Positions 37,021 through 37,883 of a stretch of DNA of 37,883 nt are shown here, in pieces. Each line of letters begins with the position of its first letter. The first letter of the stretch is position 1. Position numbers and translations under genes: made by a program. The stretch is from assembly GCA_947628315.1 (NCBI GenBank), contig CANQZJ010000017.1:1-37883 (forward strand), written 5' to 3'. The notes below the pieces were generated by a model that was not told where the DNA came from, did not search any database, and saw only the letters and a program-made list of their open reading frames with translations. This DNA is from an uncultured Oscillospiraceae bacterium (GTDB lineage Bacteria > Bacillota > Clostridia > Oscillospirales > Oscillospiraceae).

Positions 37021-37883
37021 ATGGCGAAGTCCACTTCCAAAAAACAATACGGCAACGAGTCCATCTCCGCCCTGAAGGGGGCCGACCGGGTGCGGAAACG
37101 CCCCGGCGTCATCTTCGGCTCCGACGGGCTGGAGGGCTGCGAGCACGCGGTGTTCGAGATCCTCTCCAACGCCATCGACGAGGCGAGGGAGGGCTACGGC
37201 GATCTGATCACCGTCACCCGGTACCAGGATAAGTCCATCGAGGTGGAGGACTTCGGCCGGGGCTGCCCCGTGGACTGGAACGAGGCGGAGGGCCGGTACA
37301 ACTGGGAACTGGTGTTCTGCGAGCTGTACGCCGGCGGCAAGTACAAGGACGGCGAGGGGGACAACTACGAGTACTCCCTGGGCCTCAACGGTCTCGGCAC
37401 CTGCGCCACCCAGTACGCCTCCGAGTACTTCGACGCGGTGATCCACCGGGACGGCTTTGAGTACACCCTCCACTTCGAGAAGGGCGACCCCACCGTCCCC
37501 CACGACAAGTTCCTGCAAAAGGCCCCCTATACCGGCAAAAAGACCGGCTCCAGGTTCCACTGGAAGCCCGACCTGGAGGTGTTCACCGACATCGACATCC
37601 CGGTGGACTACTACCTGGACGTGATGAAGCGCCAGGCGGTGGTCAACGCCGGGGTGACCTTCCGGTTCCGCAACCAGGTGGGGGCCAATAAGTTCGAAAC
37701 CACTGAGTTCAAATATGAGAACGGCATCGTGGACTACGTCACGGAACTGGCGGGGGAGAATCCCCTGACCCAGCCGGTGTTCTGGCAGGCGGAGCGGAAG
37801 GGCCGTGACCGGGAGGACAAGCCGGAGTATAAGGTGAAGCTGTCGGTGTCCTTCTGCTTCTCCAACACGGTGCAGGTCATCGA
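37021..37883 (+). CDS. Type IIA topoisomerase ATPase subunit (ParE/GyrB-like), 5' part
   Basis: The first 287 residues are visible; the gene runs off the right edge. The GHKL ATPase motifs are present: FEILSNAIDEAREG with the catalytic E46 and Mg-binding N50, VEDFGRGCPVDW, and the ATP-lid SLGLNGLG, which replaces the usual SGGLHGVG. The subfamily with GNESISALKGADRVRKRPGVIFGSDG at the start is widespread in Clostridia and is annotated as GyrB or ParE. It occurs in addition to normal gyrase and is probably a topoisomerase IV-like enzyme that untangles or relaxes DNA. GAGGTG lies 6 bases before the ATG. The partner A subunit is expected downstream, outside the window. Confidence 0.9.
   Translation, partial: MAKSTSKKQYGNESISALKGADRVRKRPGVIFGSDGLEGCEHAVFEILSNAIDEAREGYGDLITVTRYQDKSIEVEDFGRGCPVDWNEAEGRYNWELVFCELYAGGKYKDGEGDNYEYSLGLNGLGTCATQYASEYFDAVIHRDGFEYTLHFEKGDPTVPHDKFLQKAPYTGKKTGSRFHWKPDLEVFTDIDIPVDYYLDVMKRQAVVNAGVTFRFRNQVGANKFETTEFKYENGIVDYVTELAGENPLTQPVFWQAERKGRDREDKPEYKVKLSVSFCFSNTVQVI

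Overview
The window looks like chromosomal DNA from a high-GC, spore-forming Firmicute of the Oscillospiraceae type (Flavonifractor / Lawsonibacter / Dysosmobacter-like gut Clostridia). The reasons are the GC-rich coding style, strong AGGAGG ribosome sites, a yaaL-bofA pair, GGGtGRT and DUF4358 families, and the clostridial GyrB/ParE variant at the right edge. Genus is inference; no rRNA or other species-level marker is present.

Layout, left to right. 1-734: the C-terminal end of a DUF362-type protein, a gene-poor stretch, and tRNA-Val(GAC). 865-2750: a tagA / DJ-1 / 5-formyl-THF cyclo-ligase operon. 2817-2972: an unusual 51-residue Cys/Gly-rich membrane protein on the minus strand. 3148-5680: mltG overlapping a U32 peptidase-family gene. 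5793-6917: a CDF metal exporter with Mn-type metal-site residues. 7054-11231: a two-component system, an HtrA protease and a monofunctional biotin ligase, closed by a bidirectional terminator. 11291-14458: a solitary GH2 beta-galactosidase (minus). 14697-14773: tRNA-Arg(CCT). 14889-17365: cinA and a secreted protein with a degenerate deacetylase-like domain. 17430-21321 (minus): an acyl-transfer cluster of two paralogous DUF4358 lipoproteins, an MBOAT acyltransferase and a DHHW protein. 21624-27164: trmL followed by the lower-glycolysis set pgk-tpiA-gpmI-eno. 27242-28959 (minus): an IscU/NifU-like scaffold and a GGGtGRT protein with their own promoter. 29131-29849 (minus): two half-size TSUP permease proteins. 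30063-35022: a complete peptide ABC transporter (SBP, two permeases, two ATPases). 35087-36773 (minus): a DUF4015-like anchored protein and yaaL-bofA. 37021-end: the start of a ParE/GyrB-type topoisomerase gene.

Most of the window is housekeeping: central carbon flow, envelope assembly, peptide uptake, tRNA modification and sporulation. There is no CRISPR array, insertion sequence or intact prophage. The parts least explained by known biology are the GGGtGRT plus IscU-like pair (a conserved family of unknown function beside a diverged Fe-S scaffold), the doubled DUF4358 lipoproteins in the O-acylation cluster, the split TSUP permease, and the 51-residue Cys-rich protein.
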